Assembly (NCBI GenBank): GCA_022703485.1
Contig: JAKLDO010000023.1
Coordinates: 1-40,327 of the forward strand
Source: a bacterium
Lineage (GTDB): Bacteria > UBP6 > UBA1177
Reading direction: 5' to 3'
Length of the DNA: 40,327 nt
The notes beneath the pieces are model-generated. The model saw only the letters and a program-made list of their open reading frames with translations. It made no database searches and was not told the DNA's origin. Positions 1 through 8,434 of the stretch are shown here, one piece after another (the stretch's first letter is position 1; each line of letters opens with the position of its first letter). The translations under genes were made by a program, and so were the position numbers.

Positions 1-134
1 AAGTAGCTTTCCGCTTCTGCGCTCGTGTTGAAAGAGACCACATCATATCCGTCGCTTTCAAGGAATATTTTCATCTGCGATGAGAAATCGACATCATCGT
101 CAACTATAAGCACTGTTCTGTTCCTTTTATCCAT
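1..134 (-). CDS. Response regulator receiver domain (partial, runs off the left edge)
   Basis: The first 44 residues of a CheY-like receiver are visible: a beta-1 strand (TVLIVDDDVDF) carrying the acidic DDD cluster that binds Mg2+, then helix 1 and strand 2 (GYDVVSF). The phosphoacceptor Asp and any output domain lie outside the window. The ATG at 134 has a GGAGGG ribosome site 5-6 bases upstream. It starts 12 bases after hydA ends and is on the same strand, so it is very probably the last visible gene of the hydrogenase operon. Its start resembles the receiver at 4313-4735. Confident as a receiver; the full architecture is unknown. Confidence 0.85.
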   Translation of the reverse strand, partial: MDKRNRTVLIVDDDVDFSSQMKIFLESDGYDVVSFNTSAEAESY

Positions 135-146
135 TTCTCCCTCCTT

Positions 147-1868
147 TTACTTTAACAGTTCCCTTTTCGTGTAGTGAGTGTGAAGAAGCTCATGAGCGAG
201 ATGGCTTCCCGGTTTTTTGAAGAACTCATTGTAAAGCCTCACAATATCAGGGTTCTCATGAGAATACTTCAATTCGCTCTCTTCGTCAATCGCATAAAGC
301 GCTTTCAGCCTTTTTATCACATTCTGTCTGTCCACCGATCTTGGTTGTCCGCCACCGTTGATGCATCCTCCGGGACAGCTCATTACTTCGATGAAGTGGT
401 ACTGCGCTTCACCTTTTTTTACAGCTTCAAGTATCTTTTTGGCGTTACCGAGACTGCTTACAACTGCCGCTTTAATGGTGAGTCCGCTGACGCTGAGAGT
501 GACTTCTTTCACACCGTCAAGTCCTCTGAAACCCGATATTACAGGGCTTTCAGGGTTCTTTCCTGTAAGCATGAAGAACGCTGTTCTTACCGCCGCTTCC
601 ATGACTCCGCCGCTTCCTGCAAAGAGTTTTCCGGCTGAACTTCTAGTTCCGAAAGGAGTATCAGCTTCTTCCGGAGCGAGATTCCTGAGATCTATACCGT
701 ACCTGACGATGAGCTTTGCAAGTTCTCTCGTTGTCAGGACCGCATCTATATCGGCAACGCCGTGCCTTATCATTTCAGGCCTTTCAGCCTCGAATTTCTT
801 TGCAGTGCAAGGCATTACAGAGACACTGTATATCTTTGAAGGATCTACATTCTGTTTCTGTGCGAAATATGATTTTATGACAGCTCCCATCATCTGCTGA
901 GGGCTTCTGCATGATGAAAGGTTTTCTATGAATTCAGGGTAGAAAGTCTCAGCAAACTTGATCCATGCGGGTGAACAGCTTGTTATCATCGGGAGCTTTC
1001 CGCCGTTTTTGATCCTTTCAACCAGTTCGTTAGCTTCCTCCATGATGGTGAGGTCTGCTGTGAAAGATGTGTCGAACACCTTGTCAAATCCGATCTTGCG
1101 CAGTGCGGCGACCATTATTCCGTTTATATCCTGTCCCGCATCAATGCCGAACTCCTCTGCAAGCGAAACGCTTACTGCCGGAGCATGCTGTATCACTACT
1201 ATTTTCTCAGGATCGTTGAGGGCGTTTATCACATCGGCGATACTGCTTCTTTCAACAAGAGCTCCTGTCGGGCATACTGCAACGCACTGACCGCAGTTCA
1301 CACAGCTTGAAGTGTTCAGCGATTCACAGAAAGCCGGAGATATCATCGCGCGGCTTCCTCTTCTCACGAAATCTATCGCACTGACGGCCTGGACCTCTTC
1401 ACAGACCCTTACGCATTTTCCGCACAGTATGCATTTAGCGGGATCGCGAAGTATCGCGGGACTTGATGAGTCAATGTGATAGTTGTTCTTCGCCGCAGAG
1501 AATTTTCTTTTTCTCACACCGAATTCCACGGCAAGGTCCTGAAGTTCGCAGTTATTGTTCCTGTCACAGTAAAGACAGTCGTCAGGATGGTTTGCAAGAA
1601 GAAGCTCGACTATGGTCTTTCTTGCGGCAAGCGCTTTCGGACTGTGAGTGAGTATCTTCATTCCTTCCCATGCAGGAAAAGAGCAAGAAGGCATCAGCAC
1701 GCCATTCTCAGCGTTCTCGACGACACATATCCTGCATGCTCCGCTTGGAGGAAGACCTTTCATGTGGCAGAGGGTCGGAACTTTAATTCCTGCATTGTTA
1801 AGCGCTTCGAGTATGGTGACTCCGTCAGCCGCCTGAACTTTTTTTCCATTTACTTCAATATTCATCAT
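147..1868 (-). CDS. hydA: [FeFe] hydrogenase catalytic subunit, trimeric NAD(H)-linked type
   Basis: About 573 aa, normal for a HndD/HydA-type group A hydrogenase. Domains in order: N-terminal [2Fe-2S] ferredoxin fold (CHMKGLPPSGACRIC plus a later Cys), the His-Cys3 [4Fe-4S] site (HPDDCLYCDRNNNC, about 93-106), two [4Fe-4S] motifs (CILCGKCVRVC and CVNCGQCVAVC), then the H-cluster domain with TSCSPAW, MPCTAKK and MSCPGGCINGGGQP, and a small-subunit-like C-terminal tail. It catalyses reversible H2 formation; in this family the trimer couples NAD(H) and ferredoxin (bifurcation/confurcation). An ATG at 1880 overlaps the hydB stop, but GGAG within that ATGGAG stretch is ideally spaced for the ATG at 1868, so I chose 1868. 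Cytoplasmic complex with the next two genes upstream. Confidence 0.95.
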   Translation of the reverse strand: MMNIEVNGKKVQAADGVTILEALNNAGIKVPTLCHMKGLPPSGACRICVVENAENGVLMPSCSFPAWEGMKILTHSPKALAARKTIVELLLANHPDDCLYCDRNNNCELQDLAVEFGVRKRKFSAAKNNYHIDSSSPAILRDPAKCILCGKCVRVCEEVQAVSAIDFVRRGSRAMISPAFCESLNTSSCVNCGQCVAVCPTGALVERSSIADVINALNDPEKIVVIQHAPAVSVSLAEEFGIDAGQDINGIMVAALRKIGFDKVFDTSFTADLTIMEEANELVERIKNGGKLPMITSCSPAWIKFAETFYPEFIENLSSCRSPQQMMGAVIKSYFAQKQNVDPSKIYSVSVMPCTAKKFEAERPEMIRHGVADIDAVLTTRELAKLIVRYGIDLRNLAPEEADTPFGTRSSAGKLFAGSGGVMEAAVRTAFFMLTGKNPESPVISGFRGLDGVKEVTLSVSGLTIKAAVVSSLGNAKKILEAVKKGEAQYHFIEVMSCPGGCINGGGQPRSVDRQNVIKRLKALYAIDEESELKYSHENPDIVRLYNEFFKKPGSHLAHELLHTHYTKRELLK

Positions 1869-1879
1869 CTGTATCTCCA

Positions 1880-3847
1880 TTACTTTGTAAATACTGCATC
1901 AAAAGGACATACGCTTTTGCACTGACCGCATGCGATGCACTTGTCCGGGATGATGTAGTGGGGGGTTTTTGCCTTTCCCATTATTGCCGCCGTCGGGCAT
2001 TTCCTTGCGCAAAGTGTACAACCTTTGCATTTGTGTTCGTCAATGGAGTATTCGATAAGTTCTTTGCATACTCCGGCAGAGCAGTGCCTGTCGAAAATGT
2101 GCTCCTCATACTCGTTTCTGAACCATCTGAGAGTGCTCAGAACCGGATTGGATGCCGTCTGTCCGAGTCCGCAGAGACTTGTCGAGCCGATAACTTTTGC
2201 AAGCTGTTCCATTGTGATTATACCCTGCATTCTCTGGAGAGATTCCTCTTCTGAAGAGCTTTTTCTTCCCTTTGTTATGCTTTCAAGTATCTCAAGAAGT
2301 CTTTTTGTTCCCTCTCGGCAAGGAATGCACTTTCCGCATGATTCTCTCTGTATGAAATCCATAAAGAATTTGGCTACATCGACCATGCAGGTGTTCTCAT
2401 CCATTACGACAAGTCCGCCCGATCCCATTATTGCGCCGACAGTCTTGAGCTTTTCATAGTCGATCTCAATATCGGCCTGACTGTCAGGAATACATCCGCC
2501 GCTGGGTCCGCCGATCTGCGCCGCTTTGTACTTCTTTCCGTTCGGAACACCGCCGCCGATCTCAAAAACTATTTCCCTGAGTGTTGTCCCCATCTCTATT
2601 TCAACAAGTCCCGTTCTTGAGACTTTGCCGCTGAGAGCGAAAACTTTTGTTCCTTTGCTTGTAGGAGTGCCGAAAGAACTGAAATAATCAGCACCTTTGA
2701 GGAATATCATCGGAACATTTGCAAGTGTCTCGACATTGTTGATGATTGTCGGTTTTCCGAAAAGTCCGCTGACAGCAGGATACGGAGGTCTCGGTCTGGG
2801 CATTCCTCTTTTTCCTTCAATGCTGTTCATAAGCGCTGTCTCTTCGCCGCATACAAAAGCACCGGCGCCCATTTTTATAGTAAGATCGAAATCAAATCCT
2901 GTTCCGAGTATGTCGTGTCCGAGAAGTCCGTATTTTTTCGCTTTGTCCATTGCGTGATAAAGCCTTTCTATTGCAAGAGGATATTCCGCTCTGATGTAGA
3001 TGTATCCTTTTGTGGCGCCTATTCCGTATGCTGCGATGGTCATGCCTTCAAGAAGTCTGAACGGATCGCCTTCGATCACAGCTCTGTCCATGAAAGCTCC
3101 GGGGTCTCCTTCGTCTGCGTTGCAGATGAGATACTTCTGACCTTTGCCGGATGCCGCGAATTTCCATTTCTTTCCGGTCGGAAATCCGCCGCCGCCCCTT
3201 CCGCGAAGCCCGCTTTTTTCAACAGTATCGCATACTTCAGACGGAGAGTTCTTTGTCAGCGCGTTCAGAAGAGATGCATAGCCGCCCCTTGCAACATATT
3301 CCTCTATGCTCAAGGGGTCGACTATACCGCAATTGATAAGCACCCACCTTTTCTGGGGTGCAAAGAAGGGATGCTGGCTAAGGAACGGGACATTGTCCCA
3401 GGTGGCAGAGCTTTGGCTATGGAATTGTCCTAAAACTTTATCTTCAGGTATCCCGCCTTTGAAGAAACTTTCAAGGAGAGACGGGACCTTTTCTGCGGTG
3501 ATGTTCTTAAAACTGACTCTCGTCTTACCGGGCAGCTGGATGTCAACAAGAGGCTCGGCACTGCAGAGACCTATACATCCGACTTCAAGAATGTTGGCCT
3601 CTATCTTATTGTCTGTCAGATATTTCTCGATCTGTTTCCTCGTTGCTTTTGCACCTGCTCCGAGTCCGCAAGTTCCGGCACCGATGAAGATCACCGGTCT
3701 GTCGATCTTCTCCCTGTTGAGGCGTGCGATCAGATCAGGATCCGCAGGTTTTATTGTAAAACTTTTAGAACTCAGCTTTTCAAGCAGTTCGTTTGAGACC
3801 GTTCCTGCATCTTTCCAGCAGTTATTTTCAATCATTGTTTTTTTCAT
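1880..3847 (-). CDS. hydB: NuoF-like flavoprotein subunit of the trimeric hydrogenase
   Basis: About 655 aa, as expected for HydB/HndC. It has an N-terminal thioredoxin-like [2Fe-2S] domain (GTCGLGAGAK, then VGCIGLC). Next is the NuoF core, with the Gly-rich NADH/FMN loop (GRGGGGFPTGKKW, YLICNADEGDPGAFMDR), an SLBB region, and the N3-type cluster motif ESCGKCIPCREG. The C-terminus has two [4Fe-4S] ferredoxin motifs (CKGCTLCARKC, CIACGQCKSVC). It binds FMN and NAD(H) and passes electrons to HydA. A GTG at 3853 overlaps the hydC stop, but GAGG is only one base from it and seven bases from the ATG at 3847, so 3847 is preferred. The flavin-based bifurcation role is family knowledge. Confidence 0.95.
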   Translation of the reverse strand: MKKTMIENNCWKDAGTVSNELLEKLSSKSFTIKPADPDLIARLNREKIDRPVIFIGAGTCGLGAGAKATRKQIEKYLTDNKIEANILEVGCIGLCSAEPLVDIQLPGKTRVSFKNITAEKVPSLLESFFKGGIPEDKVLGQFHSQSSATWDNVPFLSQHPFFAPQKRWVLINCGIVDPLSIEEYVARGGYASLLNALTKNSPSEVCDTVEKSGLRGRGGGGFPTGKKWKFAASGKGQKYLICNADEGDPGAFMDRAVIEGDPFRLLEGMTIAAYGIGATKGYIYIRAEYPLAIERLYHAMDKAKKYGLLGHDILGTGFDFDLTIKMGAGAFVCGEETALMNSIEGKRGMPRPRPPYPAVSGLFGKPTIINNVETLANVPMIFLKGADYFSSFGTPTSKGTKVFALSGKVSRTGLVEIEMGTTLREIVFEIGGGVPNGKKYKAAQIGGPSGGCIPDSQADIEIDYEKLKTVGAIMGSGGLVVMDENTCMVDVAKFFMDFIQRESCGKCIPCREGTKRLLEILESITKGRKSSSEEESLQRMQGIITMEQLAKVIGSTSLCGLGQTASNPVLSTLRWFRNEYEEHIFDRHCSAGVCKELIEYSIDEHKCKGCTLCARKCPTAAIMGKAKTPHYIIPDKCIACGQCKSVCPFDAVFTK

Positions 3848-3849
3848 GA

Positions 3850-4320
3850 TCACGCCTCGCTGTCTCTTTTACGGTATGATTTTATAATCTCTGAAGCCCT
3901 CTCTCTGGTCACATTGGCAAAAAACTCATCGTTCACACAGATCAGCGGTGCAAGTCCGCAAGCGCCCAGACATGCAACTACTTCAATGCTGAAAAGACCG
4001 TCTTTCGTGGTTTTACCGGCTTTTATCCCCAGTTCTCTTTCGATCGCCTCAAGTGTGTCGGCGGAACCTTTTACATGGCATGCTGTTCCCCTGCATACCA
4101 TTATGTGATATCTGCCCTTGGGTTCGAACCTGAACTGATTGTAAAATGTAGCGACTCCGTAGATCTTGCTTGCCGGCAGGTTCAGCACGGAACCTATCTC
4201 GACGACGGCCTCTTTTGAAATGTAGCCTACCTCGTTCTGTACTTTCTGAAGAACGGGGATCAGCTTGTCCCTTCCTTCACCTTTGAATTCAGAGACTATC
4301 TTTCTGATCGATTCATTCAT
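3850..4320 (-). CDS. hydC: NuoE-like [2Fe-2S] subunit of the trimeric hydrogenase
   Basis: About 156 aa, the usual size of HydC/HndA. It has an N-terminal helical part and a C-terminal thioredoxin-like [2Fe-2S] fold with ligands in CRGTAC and CLGAC. The typical GKIYGVATFYNQF-like segment of NuoE is also present. It relays electrons within the HydABC complex. The chosen ATG at 4320 has GGAG six bases upstream and overlaps the stop of the receiver gene by eight bases. The in-frame ATG at 4332 contains that ribosome site and is unlikely to be used. Gene order C-B-A matches known bifurcating hydrogenase operons. Confidence 0.93.
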   Translation of the reverse strand: MNESIRKIVSEFKGEGRDKLIPVLQKVQNEVGYISKEAVVEIGSVLNLPASKIYGVATFYNQFRFEPKGRYHIMVCRGTACHVKGSADTLEAIERELGIKAGKTTKDGLFSIEVVACLGACGLAPLICVNDEFFANVTRERASEIIKSYRKRDSEA

Positions 4321-4735
4321 TGCCTTCTCCATTTTCAGTGCTTAAATGTTTCTTTATTTCATTGAGGAGTGTTTCAGGTCTTATCGGCTTGTCAAGGAAG
4401 GCTCTTACCGGCATCCAGTCCTCGTCCGGTTCCAGATTCGATGAGAAATCCATGACTTTTTTAACACCGGAAAGTATTATCACAGGGATCGAAGATGTGG
4501 CATCGTTCTGATTTATCCTTCTTGAAAGCTCTATTCCGTCAGGTATTCCGACACCGGCGAACATGACATCGAGGATTATAAGGTCGGGCTTATGCTCACA
4601 GGCAAGTTCAATGACCTTGTCAGATCTGTATGTAAAGATCACATCAAATCCTGAACTCTCCAGCAGTGTCTTTACCGAGTACACCATCTGTACATCGTCA
4701 TCGGCGATAAGTATGAGTTTTCTCGACCGTTCCAT
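4313..4735 (-). CDS. Stand-alone response regulator receiver protein
   Basis: About 140 aa and only a receiver domain. It has the DDD acidic triad in strand 1 (LILIADDDVQM), the phosphoacceptor Asp in LIILDVMF, the Ser/Thr switch in IILSGVKK and the conserved Lys in FLDKPI. No DNA-binding or enzymatic output domain follows. It starts four bases after the ADH stop, with GGAAGGTG upstream of the ATG at 4735, so an in-frame extension to 4783 is rejected. Its place between an alcohol dehydrogenase and hydC implies co-expression with the hydrogenase. The partner kinase is not in the window. It may act by protein-protein contact; that is inference. Confidence 0.9.
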   Translation of the reverse strand: MERSRKLILIADDDVQMVYSVKTLLESSGFDVIFTYRSDKVIELACEHKPDLIILDVMFAGVGIPDGIELSRRINQNDATSSIPVIILSGVKKVMDFSSNLEPDEDWMPVRAFLDKPIRPETLLNEIKKHLSTENGEGNE

Positions 4736-4739
4736 CTGG

Positions 4740-5783
4740 TCACCTTCCTTCATGATCGCAGATCCATTTAAAAAAACCGGCATCTTTTCTTGCCGTCATC
4801 ATATATCCTTCCTCAAGCCCGTCCAGAGTTCCTGTTCCGGAAAAGAGAAATGCTGTATCAATTGTTCTGTCACCCATGAGCTCAAGAACTTTTGATACAG
4901 CATTCGCTCCTATCCGTCTGGTATTGAGCGTTAACCATCTGTTCTTTATTTCCGTCGCGCTGAAGATAAGCGGATCGGAATATATTGAAAGCACTGATAT
5001 GCTGCCGTCGTCCTTTGAAAGTTCCAGTGCCTTTTTGAAATTTGAATTAAGTCCGGTCGCTTCTATGACCGAGTCCGCTTTTTTTCCGCCAAGAAGCCGC
5101 ATGACCTCGTTTACCGGATCGGCATTAAGCATATCAACTGCAGCATCAGCTATTCCGTAAGAATGGATTTTTTCAAGCCTTTCCGGAACACTGTCGACAG
5201 CGATCAGTATCGAGGGTCTGAAAGTCCTTGCACACATCATCGCCATTGTTGCGGCAGGCCCGCTTCCTGTAACCACAACTGAATCACCTTCTTTTATTTT
5301 TGCATTGAGCGCCGCCTGATATCCTGAAGCTCCGATGTCTCCGGCAAGAACGGCATCTTTCAGAGATACGCCTGACGGAATGGAAGTAAGCGATCTGTCA
5401 GCAAAAGGAACTCTGACATATTCAGCCTGACAGCCGTCTATTGAATAACCGAGAAGCCACCCGCCATTGATGCATTTCTCGTTCTTTCCGTTACGGCAGT
5501 TCTCGCAGTAACCGCAGCTTGTTATCGGACTTACTGCAACAGCATCGCCAGACTTGAATTTTCTGACAGAGCTTCCAGTTTCCATGACAGTTCCGCTGAA
5601 TTCATGACCGAGGATGGTCCCCGGACACACTTCAGGAAGAAATCCTTTCCTTATTTTAATATCCATTCCGCAAATGGCCGAATGAGAGACTTTTATTATG
5701 GCGTCCGTTGAAGATATTATTCTCGGGTCCCTTACTTCTTTGAAGATCATTTCGTCCGGACCGTTGAAAAGATACGCTTTCAT
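4740..5783 (-). CDS. Zinc-dependent medium-chain alcohol/polyol dehydrogenase
   Basis: About 347 aa, typical of the MDR zinc dehydrogenases. Visible are the catalytic-zinc Cys in SHSAICGMDI, the GHEFSGTV signature, the structural-zinc loop with four Cys (CGYCENCRNGKNEKC), and a nucleotide-binding turn VVVTGSGPAA in which the usual second and third Gly positions are partly replaced. It should oxidise an alcohol or polyol with NAD(P)+; the substrate cannot be read from sequence. The ATG at 5783 follows GAGG by six bases and lies about 20 bases below the predicted sigma-54 start site. The longer frame to 5825 would include the promoter itself. First gene of the hydrogenase operon. Confidence 0.88.
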   Translation of the reverse strand: MKAYLFNGPDEMIFKEVRDPRIISSTDAIIKVSHSAICGMDIKIRKGFLPEVCPGTILGHEFSGTVMETGSSVRKFKSGDAVAVSPITSCGYCENCRNGKNEKCINGGWLLGYSIDGCQAEYVRVPFADRSLTSIPSGVSLKDAVLAGDIGASGYQAALNAKIKEGDSVVVTGSGPAATMAMMCARTFRPSILIAVDSVPERLEKIHSYGIADAAVDMLNADPVNEVMRLLGGKKADSVIEATGLNSNFKKALELSKDDGSISVLSIYSDPLIFSATEIKNRWLTLNTRRIGANAVSKVLELMGDRTIDTAFLFSGTGTLDGLEEGYMMTARKDAGFFKWICDHEGR

Positions 5784-5813
5784 AACATGCCTCAAAAAAT
5801 AGCCGGATATATA

Positions 5814-5830
5814 TGGCAAAAACAATGCCA
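5814..5830 (-). promoter_or_regulatory. Sigma-54 promoter for the ADH-receiver-hydrogenase operon
   Basis: Read on the minus strand the site is TGGCATTGTTTTTGCCA. It has GG and GC separated by exactly ten bases and nearly matches the consensus TGGCAC-N5-TTGCW. The predicted start of transcription (about 5804) leaves a leader of roughly 20 bases with the ADH ribosome site. The neighbouring upstream gene encodes a sigma-54 activator, which supports the call. Confidence 0.82.
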
Positions 5831-5941
5831 GAAATGCCGCGAATCAGAGTAAAAGAGTTAAGATGCTATTAATACTCAGCAATTTCTTCGCTAAACTAAT
5901 TGTCAAATTGAAGTGTTTAGCAATTAAATTGACCTTAATCG

Positions 5942-5965
5942 GGACATGTCCGACAATACATGTCC
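5942..5965. promoter_or_regulatory. Paired ACATGTCC sites, candidate activator binding region
   Basis: A perfect ten-base palindrome GGACATGTCC (5942-5951) is followed 14 bases later by a second ACATGTCC (5958-5965). They lie about 110-135 bases upstream of the sigma-54 promoter, the usual distance for an upstream activator site, and directly beyond the stop of the activator gene. Binding by that activator is inferred from position and symmetry only. Confidence 0.55.
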
Positions 5966-5977
5966 TGAAATCGTACA

Positions 5978-7948
5978 CTATTTCTTTCTGTGGCCTGAAG
6001 TGGATATGCCGTATCTTTTCAATTTTTCATAAAGAGTGCTTCTTGAAATGCCGAGTTCAATGGCGGATCGTCTCAAGTTTCCCTGATTCTTTTCGACAAT
6101 GCTGGAAATGTGCTTGAATTCATTGCTTTTTATTGACAGAGTGTTTTCGAACGGGGGATTCTGTACACTTTTTTCGCGAATTGCAGATGGGAGATCGCTA
6201 AGTGTCACCACTTCGGTTTCGCAAACATTCACAGCCCTTTCTATGACATTTTCAAGTTCCCTTATGTTTCCGGGCCAGTCATAGGCGTGAAGTGCTGATA
6301 CTGCTCCTTCGCTGATTGATTCGATTTTCTTCTGAAGTTTGTCCGATATCCTGTTTTTGAAGAACTCTATTAACGGTTTTATATCATCTTTTCTCTCACG
6401 CAGAGGGGGAATTCTTATCATAAGTACATTAAGTCTGTAAAAGAGGTCATCCCTGAAAGCTTTTTCATTTACGGCGTTTTCAAGGTCTATGTGCGTAGCT
6501 GCTATAACTCTGACATTTATTTTTTTGGGATGCTTTCCTCCGACTCTGACAACTTCACTGTTCTCAAGAACTCTCAGAAGATCGACCTGAGCATCAAGAG
6601 GCATGTCACCGATCTCATCAAGGAATATGGTCCCTCCGTCAGCAAGTTCAAATTTTCCGGGGTGTCCTTCCTTTTTTGATCCTGTGAAAGCGCCCCCCTC
6701 ATATCCGAAAAGTTCGCTTTCTACAAGGTCTCTGGGGATCGCTCCGCAGTTGACAGCGATGAACGGGAAATTCGACCTGCTGCTTTCATTATGTATCGAC
6801 TGTGCAAAAAGCTCTTTTCCTGTTCCGCTCTCACCGAGAAGAAGTACATTGGAACTGCTTCCGGCTGCTGCTTTTGCAAGCCGTATGGTTTCTCTCAATG
6901 CTTCACTTCCTCCGATTATATCCCTGAAGGTAAGCTGCGCCCTTGATCCTGAAACCCTGTTGACGATGTTATGTACAAGCCGGTTCTCTCTTATCGTTAT
7001 CACAAGTCCTTCAACTGAAAAGGACTCGTTCTTTACAATGGCTATTGAAATGCTGAACTTCTTTATGCTCTCACGGAGCTTGATGGTGGCTTCTCTTTCC
7101 TTGATGTCTCTTCCTTCGGATATAATGTGCAGAAAATTTATTCCGCTCCTTATCACATCGTATATAGATCTGTTGACCGGATACTCGTTCTCTATTTCAA
7201 GGAGATATGCAGCCTGTCTGTTTATTGCTTTTATGACCTGATTGTTATCAATTACAATGATGCCTTCATCTATAAGGTTCATCATAAGGTCCTGAAGCTT
7301 AAGGATACTGAGCTTCTCTTTGAGCGAACTTTCAACTTTCATCTGTCTTTCTATCGCACCTGCCGAAGCCGCCACCATGCTCAGAGTGTGCGAATGGTTC
7401 TTGTCAAGCGATGTAAAGAATGCAAGAACACCTGAGATCCCTCCGGTTTCCGATTTTATTATATCCGCTGAACAGTTCCATTTGTGAAGAAGCTTGCAGA
7501 AATGTTCTGCGGATGTTATTTCAAGAGGTGCATTGACCGAAATGCATGTCCCTATCGCATTCGTTCCAATCTCGTTTTCTGAAAAAATGGAACCCGGTGA
7601 GGGAAATCCGGGATAGTTCTCAAAGACATTCTCTCCAAGCACATGAAGTATGACTCCGTCACTGTCGGCAAGTGCTATTATTCCGCCTGATCCTGAAATG
7701 AAGCCGTAGATGGTCTCCATGTAGGATGAAGCTATCGAAAGCATGTGCCTGTTCCGGTCTTTACGGGATTTAAGCTGATCAATGCTTACCGATGGAATGT
7801 TCACAGTCTCCGGATCTACACCGTATTCACGGCTTCTGAACCATGATTCTCCGATAATGGGCCTTATAATGGAACCGTCAAAGACACTTTCAGCTGTAAA
7901 TCTTTTCCACTGCCTGAAAACTTCGTGCTGCTGAATGATGGTAAGCAT
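5978..7948 (-). CDS. AcoR-like sigma-54-dependent transcriptional activator
   Basis: 656 aa. It has an N-terminal GAF-type sensor (about 60-200, ending before a coiled linker) and a PAS domain (about 220-300). The AAA+ domain has Walker A GESGTGKELFAQ, a sigma-54 contact loop GAFTGS (last position Ser instead of Ala) and Walker B GGTIFLDEIGDM. A Fis-type helix-turn-helix lies at the end (GNLRRSAIELGISRSTLYEK). The layout matches AcoR, which responds to small fermentation-type molecules such as acetoin. There is no receiver domain, so it senses a ligand rather than phosphorylation. It sits just upstream of the sigma-54 promoter at 5814-5830, so the ADH-hydrogenase operon is the likely target. 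The ATG at 7948 has only a weak ribosome site; coupling to ssb 18 bases upstream is possible. Confidence 0.93.
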   Translation of the reverse strand: MLTIIQQHEVFRQWKRFTAESVFDGSIIRPIIGESWFRSREYGVDPETVNIPSVSIDQLKSRKDRNRHMLSIASSYMETIYGFISGSGGIIALADSDGVILHVLGENVFENYPGFPSPGSIFSENEIGTNAIGTCISVNAPLEITSAEHFCKLLHKWNCSADIIKSETGGISGVLAFFTSLDKNHSHTLSMVAASAGAIERQMKVESSLKEKLSILKLQDLMMNLIDEGIIVIDNNQVIKAINRQAAYLLEIENEYPVNRSIYDVIRSGINFLHIISEGRDIKEREATIKLRESIKKFSISIAIVKNESFSVEGLVITIRENRLVHNIVNRVSGSRAQLTFRDIIGGSEALRETIRLAKAAAGSSSNVLLLGESGTGKELFAQSIHNESSRSNFPFIAVNCGAIPRDLVESELFGYEGGAFTGSKKEGHPGKFELADGGTIFLDEIGDMPLDAQVDLLRVLENSEVVRVGGKHPKKINVRVIAATHIDLENAVNEKAFRDDLFYRLNVLMIRIPPLRERKDDIKPLIEFFKNRISDKLQKKIESISEGAVSALHAYDWPGNIRELENVIERAVNVCETEVVTLSDLPSAIREKSVQNPPFENTLSIKSNEFKHISSIVEKNQGNLRRSAIELGISRSTLYEKLKRYGISTSGHRKK

Positions 7949-7966
7949 TTTTTCAGGAAACTATAA

Positions 7967-8422
7967 TTAAAATGGAAGATCGTCTTCGTCGCCTTCTATC
8001 ATTGCAGGCGCCGATTCACTGCTTTCGCCCGGCTGTTCGGCATTTCCTTCCTTAGGGTGATAGACTCTCTCGGAACTTCCTCCTTCCTTGAGGTCGAGGA
8101 ACCTTACGCTGTTAGCAATGATCTCAGTGACATATTTTTCATGTCCTTCCTTATCCTGATATGATCTGCTCTGGATCTTGCCTTCAATGAAAACGAGAGA
8201 ACCTTTTTTGACATATTTTGAAACGGTTTCAGCCTGATTGCCGAAAACTATGATCTTATGCCACTCGGTCTTCTCCTCGAAGGAGTTCCCTTTTTTAACG
8301 CTCTCGGATGTTGCGACAGAGAAATTGCAGACCGCAACTCCCGATGCCGTGTACTTCTTTTCCGGGTCTCTACCGAGCCTTCCGAGGATCATTACTTTGT
8401 TTAAGCTGTTGAATGAACTCAT
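7967..8422 (-). CDS. ssb: Single-stranded DNA-binding protein
   Basis: 151 aa. It has an OB fold starting NKVMILGRLGRDPE, then WHKIIVFGNQAE and LVFIEGKIQSRSYQD. A flexible Gly/Ser/Glu-rich tail ends in the acidic tip DDLPF that binds partner proteins in replication and repair. The ATG has a good AGAGGTGA site. It lies between a membrane sensor and the sigma-54 activator, an unusual setting; usually ssb is beside rpsF/rpsR or uvrA. Confidence 0.95.
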   Translation of the reverse strand: MSSFNSLNKVMILGRLGRDPEKKYTASGVAVCNFSVATSESVKKGNSFEEKTEWHKIIVFGNQAETVSKYVKKGSLVFIEGKIQSRSYQDKEGHEKYVTEIIANSVRFLDLKEGGSSERVYHPKEGNAEQPGESSESAPAMIEGDEDDLPF

Positions 8423-8434
8423 TTTTTATCACCT

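Noticed and set aside
1869..1880. Longer hydA start at 1880; similar extensions for hydC (4332) and the Cas6-like gene (24783)
   Set aside because: In each case the upstream ATG is followed at once by GGAG or GGAGG (ATGGAG...), and that sequence is correctly spaced as the ribosome site of the next in-frame start. The upstream ATG is best read as part of the ribosome site.
5784..5825. N-terminal extension of the alcohol dehydrogenase to 5825
   Set aside because: It would overlap the sigma-54 promoter, has no ribosome site and does not resemble the family; the start at 5783 has GAGG six bases upstream.
5890..5921. GCTAAAC/GTTTAGC inverted repeat as a terminator of the sigma-54 activator gene
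   Set aside because: The stem is only seven AT-rich pairs with an 18-base loop and no T run. It may be a binding site, but nothing supports a particular one.
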